Shown here piece by piece: positions 61,526 through 64,000 of a stretch of 64,000 nt of DNA. A program made the position numbers and the translations under genes. The DNA is from Streptomyces nigrescens (GTDB lineage: Bacteria > Actinomycetota > Actinomycetes > Streptomycetales > Streptomycetaceae): the NCBI GenBank assembly GCA_024349765.1, contig AP026073.1, positions 3,534,001-3,598,000 of the forward strand. Direction: 5' to 3'. A model generated the notes under the pieces. That model made no database searches. It had not been told where the DNA came from and saw only the letters and a program-made list of their open reading frames with translations. The number at the start of each line of letters is the position of its first letter. Positions within the stretch are counted from its first letter, which is position 1.

Positions 61526-62890
61526 ATGGACAAGCCGGTGGACGTTTGGGACGCCGTGGTCGTCGGGGCCGGAGTGGCGGGTCTGGTGGCCGCTCGCGAC
61601 CTGGTTCAGGGCGGGGCGGAAGTGCTGGTGCTGGAGGCGCGCGACCGGGTCGGTGGCCGGCTTCTCAACGATGAGTTACCCGGCGGCGCCCCCATCGAGG
61701 TGGGCGGGCAATGGGTCGGCCCGGGGCAGGACCGCGCGCTGGCACTGATCAACGAACTGGGTTTGCGCACCTACCCCACCTACGTAGACGGCGAGCACAT
61801 CGCCGAGATGGGCTCCTTCCGTTCCCAGTACACGGGCCGGATACCCAGGCTGAACCCGCTGGTGCTGGCCGACATCGGACAAGCCCAGTACCGCCTGGAC
61901 CGGCTCGCGCGCCAGGTCGCCGCGACCGATCCGTGGCGGGCACCCCGCGCCGAGGAGTTGGACACCCAGACTTTCGACACCTGGCTTCGCAAGACCGCGC
62001 ACACCGCGGGCGGCCGCGCCTTCTTCCGGCTGGTCACCGAGGGCGTGTTCTCCGCCGAGCCCGAGGACATGTCCGCGCTGTGGGCCGCCTTCTACGTCGG
62101 CGGAGCCGGCGGCCTCGACGCGCTGATCAACACCGCAGGCGGGGCGCAGCAGGACCGCGTGGTCGGCGGAACGCAACGCATCGCGCTGGGACTGGCGGAG
62201 CAACTCGGTGACCGGGTCGTCCTCGACGCGCCGGTGACCGACATCGACTGGCAGACCTCCGGTGTCCGCGTCGTCACCCGCAACGGCCTGACCGTGCGCG
62301 CCCGCCGGGCCGTGGTCGCGGTGCCGCCCCCGCTCGCCGCGCGCATCCGCTTCACACCGGGCCTTCCTGGCGACCGTGACCAGCTCGTCCAGCGGATGCC
62401 GATGGGCCGGGTCATCAAGGTCAACGTCGCCTACGACGAGCCGTTTTGGCGCCACGCGGGCCTGAGCGGCCAGGCGAACAGCACCGACCGCCCCCTGGGC
62501 ACCGTGTTCGACAACACGCCCTTCGGCGGCTCTCCCGGCGTGCTCGTCGGCTTCCTCGAAGGCCGGCACGCCGATGCCGGCGCGCGCATGGACCTCGACG
62601 CGCGGCGCGCCCAGGTGATCGATGACCTCGTCGGCTACTTCGGGCCCCGGGCCGGCAACCCCATCGCCTACATCGAGCGTGACTGGGCGGAAGAGGAGTA
62701 CAGCCGCGGATGCTACGGAGCGTTCGCCGTGCCCGGCACCCTCACCCGCTTCGGGCCGGCCCTGCGCAGCCCGGTCGGTCCCCTGCACTGGGCGGGCACC
62801 GAGACCGCCACGAACTGGGCGGGCTACATCGACGGAGCCGCTGAATCCGGCCACCGCGTCGCGGGCGAGGTCCTCCCCGAGCTCTCCTGA
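61526..62890 (+). CDS. Flavin monoamine oxidase family protein
   Basis: A 454-residue amine oxidase. The FAD motif GAGVAGL is at about 13-19, then EARDRVGGRLL, and the C-terminal GTETATNWAGYIDGAAESGHRVAGEVL, all as in MAO/putrescine oxidase enzymes. Cys396 in SRGCYGAF corresponds by position to the Cys that binds FAD covalently in mammalian MAO; covalent binding here is unproven. It oxidises an amine to an imine and then aldehyde, with H2O2. The divergent TetR gene likely regulates it. Codon 51 is TTA (61676-61678), pointing to bldA dependence. Confidence 0.9.
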   Translation: MDKPVDVWDAVVVGAGVAGLVAARDLVQGGAEVLVLEARDRVGGRLLNDELPGGAPIEVGGQWVGPGQDRALALINELGLRTYPTYVDGEHIAEMGSFRSQYTGRIPRLNPLVLADIGQAQYRLDRLARQVAATDPWRAPRAEELDTQTFDTWLRKTAHTAGGRAFFRLVTEGVFSAEPEDMSALWAAFYVGGAGGLDALINTAGGAQQDRVVGGTQRIALGLAEQLGDRVVLDAPVTDIDWQTSGVRVVTRNGLTVRARRAVVAVPPPLAARIRFTPGLPGDRDQLVQRMPMGRVIKVNVAYDEPFWRHAGLSGQANSTDRPLGTVFDNTPFGGSPGVLVGFLEGRHADAGARMDLDARRAQVIDDLVGYFGPRAGNPIAYIERDWAEEEYSRGCYGAFAVPGTLTRFGPALRSPVGPLHWAGTETATNWAGYIDGAAESGHRVAGEVLPELS

Positions 62891-63128
62891 CACCCGCACC
62901 CGACCTGCGAGCGAGGCTGCGAACGCGAAGACCAGCCCCACCACCGACGATCTCGCCGTGGCCCCGACATCGACGCACTCCTCGTGCGATCGCGCAACTC
63001 GCCGCCGGGGGAACGCACCCGGGCCCGGAGTCCCTGTCCCTGTCTCTGTCCCTGCCTGTCCGAACGACGCGACCTGCTCCGCGAAGTCGCCGACTCCACA
63101 ACGGCCGTGGCCGACGGGTCAGACATGT

Positions 63129-63160
63129 CACCTCTTCGGGCCTGACCGCCCGAAGAGGTG
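63129..63160. terminator. Perfect 13-bp bidirectional terminator
   Basis: CACCTCTTCGGGC (63129-63141) pairs with 63148-63160, with a 6-base loop. It stands 10 bases from the stop of the minus-strand hemopexin gene and closes the region after the convergent amine oxidase. The 240 bases between the oxidase stop and this hairpin show only CCTGTC-type repeats near 63028-63060 and no gene. Confidence 0.8.
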
Positions 63161-63170
63161 ACGAGCGCGC

Positions 63171-63755
63171 CTACGGAAGGCCCGGCCAGCCGCTGGAGAT
63201 CGGGCTCGGGTAGCCGGGGTCGACCTTGTCCCCGGCCATGTCGTAGCGCATGTACTCCGATCCGCGGAAGAAGTAGGCCTTGCCGTTGTTCCACACCACG
63301 CCACCGTCGAGATCAGACGTCCAAAGGCCGGGCCAAGCACCGGAGATCGGCTTGGGGTAGCCCGGGTCGACTTTGTCCCCGGCGATGTCGTAGCGCATGT
63401 ACTCCGATCCGCGGAAGAAGTAGGCCTTGCCGTTGTTCCACACCACGCTGGTGTCAATCCGGTCCGTGAAGAGCCCGGGCCAGCCGCTGGAGATCGGCTT
63501 CGGGTAGCCGGGGTCGACTTTGTCTGCGGCGATGTCGTAGCGGACGTACTCCGATCCGCGGAAGAAGTAGGCCTTGCCGTTGTTCCACACCACACCGGCG
63601 TCGGCCCGGGACGTGAACAGCCCGGGCCAGCCGCTGGAAATCGGCTTCGGATAGCCCGGGTCAACCTTGTCGCTGGCCACGTCGTAGCGGTAATAGTTTC
63701 CGCCGTCGAACATGTAGGCCTTGCCGTTGTTCCACAGAACTGGTGCTGTGACCAT
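63171..63755 (-). CDS. Four-repeat hemopexin protein
   Basis: A 194-residue protein made almost entirely of four hemopexin repeats of about 48 residues. Each has VVWNNGKAYFFRGSEY then R/YYD, DKVDPGYPKPIS and WPGL; the first has YMFDGGNYY. Four repeats form a complete four-bladed propeller. The ATG at 63755 follows AGGAGG at 10 bases. No signal peptide or membrane helix is seen, so it is probably cytosolic or part of a complex. Hemopexin domains in bacteria and plants bind small ligands or proteins (haem, spermine, metal). The ligand here is unknown. Confidence 0.85.
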   Translation of the reverse strand: MVTAPVLWNNGKAYMFDGGNYYRYDVASDKVDPGYPKPISSGWPGLFTSRADAGVVWNNGKAYFFRGSEYVRYDIAADKVDPGYPKPISSGWPGLFTDRIDTSVVWNNGKAYFFRGSEYMRYDIAGDKVDPGYPKPISGAWPGLWTSDLDGGVVWNNGKAYFFRGSEYMRYDMAGDKVDPGYPSPISSGWPGLP

Positions 63756-63772
63756 CGCTCTGACACCTCCTG

Positions 63773-63831
63773 TGTGAGTGTTTGCCACCGCGCGGGATGT
63801 CCTCTGTGAGTGTTTGCCACTGCGCGGGATG
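63773..63831. repeat. 27-bp direct repeat upstream of the hemopexin gene
   Basis: A 27-base unit at 63773-63799 recurs at 63805-63831 with one change (GCCACCGCGC against GCCACTGCGC), period 32 bases. The nearer copy lies 18 bases before the hemopexin start, next to its ribosome site. It could be a regulatory site on the 5' leader or a simple duplication. Confidence 0.7.
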
Positions 63832-64000
63832 CGGAGCGCGTCCACCGGCCGGGTTCATCGCTGGGCAGAAGGCCGAGGTTTCCCTCGGGGAGCGCAGGCC
63901 AGAGCGAGCTTCCGACGCACGCTCTCGTGTGCCCTATGTGCGGACGCCCCGGTGCCGGGCTGATGACCGATCCGCGGAGCCGGCGCTGAGCCGCCCCCAA

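Noticed and set aside
63028-63060. CCTGTC repeats after the amine oxidase gene, considered as a regulatory or coding repeat
   Set aside because: Short and irregular, with no frame of interest on either strand; probably simple-sequence drift.

Overview
The window looks like an accessory part of a Streptomyces chromosome. GC content is very high, GTG starts and 4-base stop/start overlaps are common, TTA leucine codons are rare, and several families are typical of the genus (YhgE-type ABC permease, ECF sigma factors with extra C-terminal domains, LuxR ATPases, secreted repeat proteins). No rRNA, tRNA, CRISPR array, complete insertion sequence or phage module was seen.

Layout. (1) 1-10116: a catabolic block with a hydratase-2 (MaoC) fragment, a KstD-like 3-ketosteroid dehydrogenase, two SDRs, an acyl-CoA ligase and a Baeyer-Villiger monooxygenase on the plus strand. 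It faces two HSL-type esterases and a third SDR on the minus strand. Together these suggest oxidation of a steroid- or terpenoid-like ring ketone, lactone formation, ester hydrolysis and CoA-dependent side-chain breakdown. (2) 10193-18469: NmrA-like reductase, DHA2 efflux pump, PlsC-like acyltransferase, tandem MarR regulators with a direct-repeat operator, a hydrolase remnant, a membrane-tethered HTH protein and a lipoprotein. (3) 18808-27809: a degenerate ABC ATPase with a YhgE/Pip permease, an ECF sigma factor, a large LuxR/NB-ARC regulator, a secreted intradiol dioxygenase and a secreted propeller-like protein. (4) 28113-30865: a compact lasso peptide cluster (precursor, cyclase, RRE, protease). 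The predicted core GFIGWGKDIFGHYGG is anantin-like and no exporter gene adjoins it. (5) 30880-36480: an ECF42-type sigma factor with its DGPF partner, a CHAT-protease remnant, and an ECF41 cluster with epimerase and flavin/NAD(P) enzymes. (6) 36833-40871: three secreted proteins, one of them a HEAGH metalloprotease. (7) 41856-48022: a four-gene envelope operon with a double HAMP membrane protein, PgsB/CapB and PgsC/CapC homologues and a GT39-like glycosyltransferase. (8) 48232-56567: a WXXGXW-repeat secreted peptide, a PucR-type regulator, a CMD protein with an SDR, several decayed genes, and a TIR-like/DUF4429 membrane protein. (9) 56779-63755: regulator-enzyme pairs with visible operators (LysR with an amidotransferase-like protein, MarR with dienelactone hydrolase, TetR with an amine oxidase), then a four-repeat hemopexin protein.

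Three ECF sigma factors, six classical regulators with neighbouring palindromes or direct repeats, and five decayed genes mark this as variable, conditionally expressed DNA. The most interesting items are the exporter-less anantin-like lasso cluster, the pgsBC operon with its unusual membrane protein and glycosyltransferase, the repeat element inserted in frame into the ECF42 sigma gene, the TIR-like/DUF4429 protein, the WXXGXW peptide and the cytosolic hemopexin protein. Family assignments come from motif recognition and memory; no database search was run.
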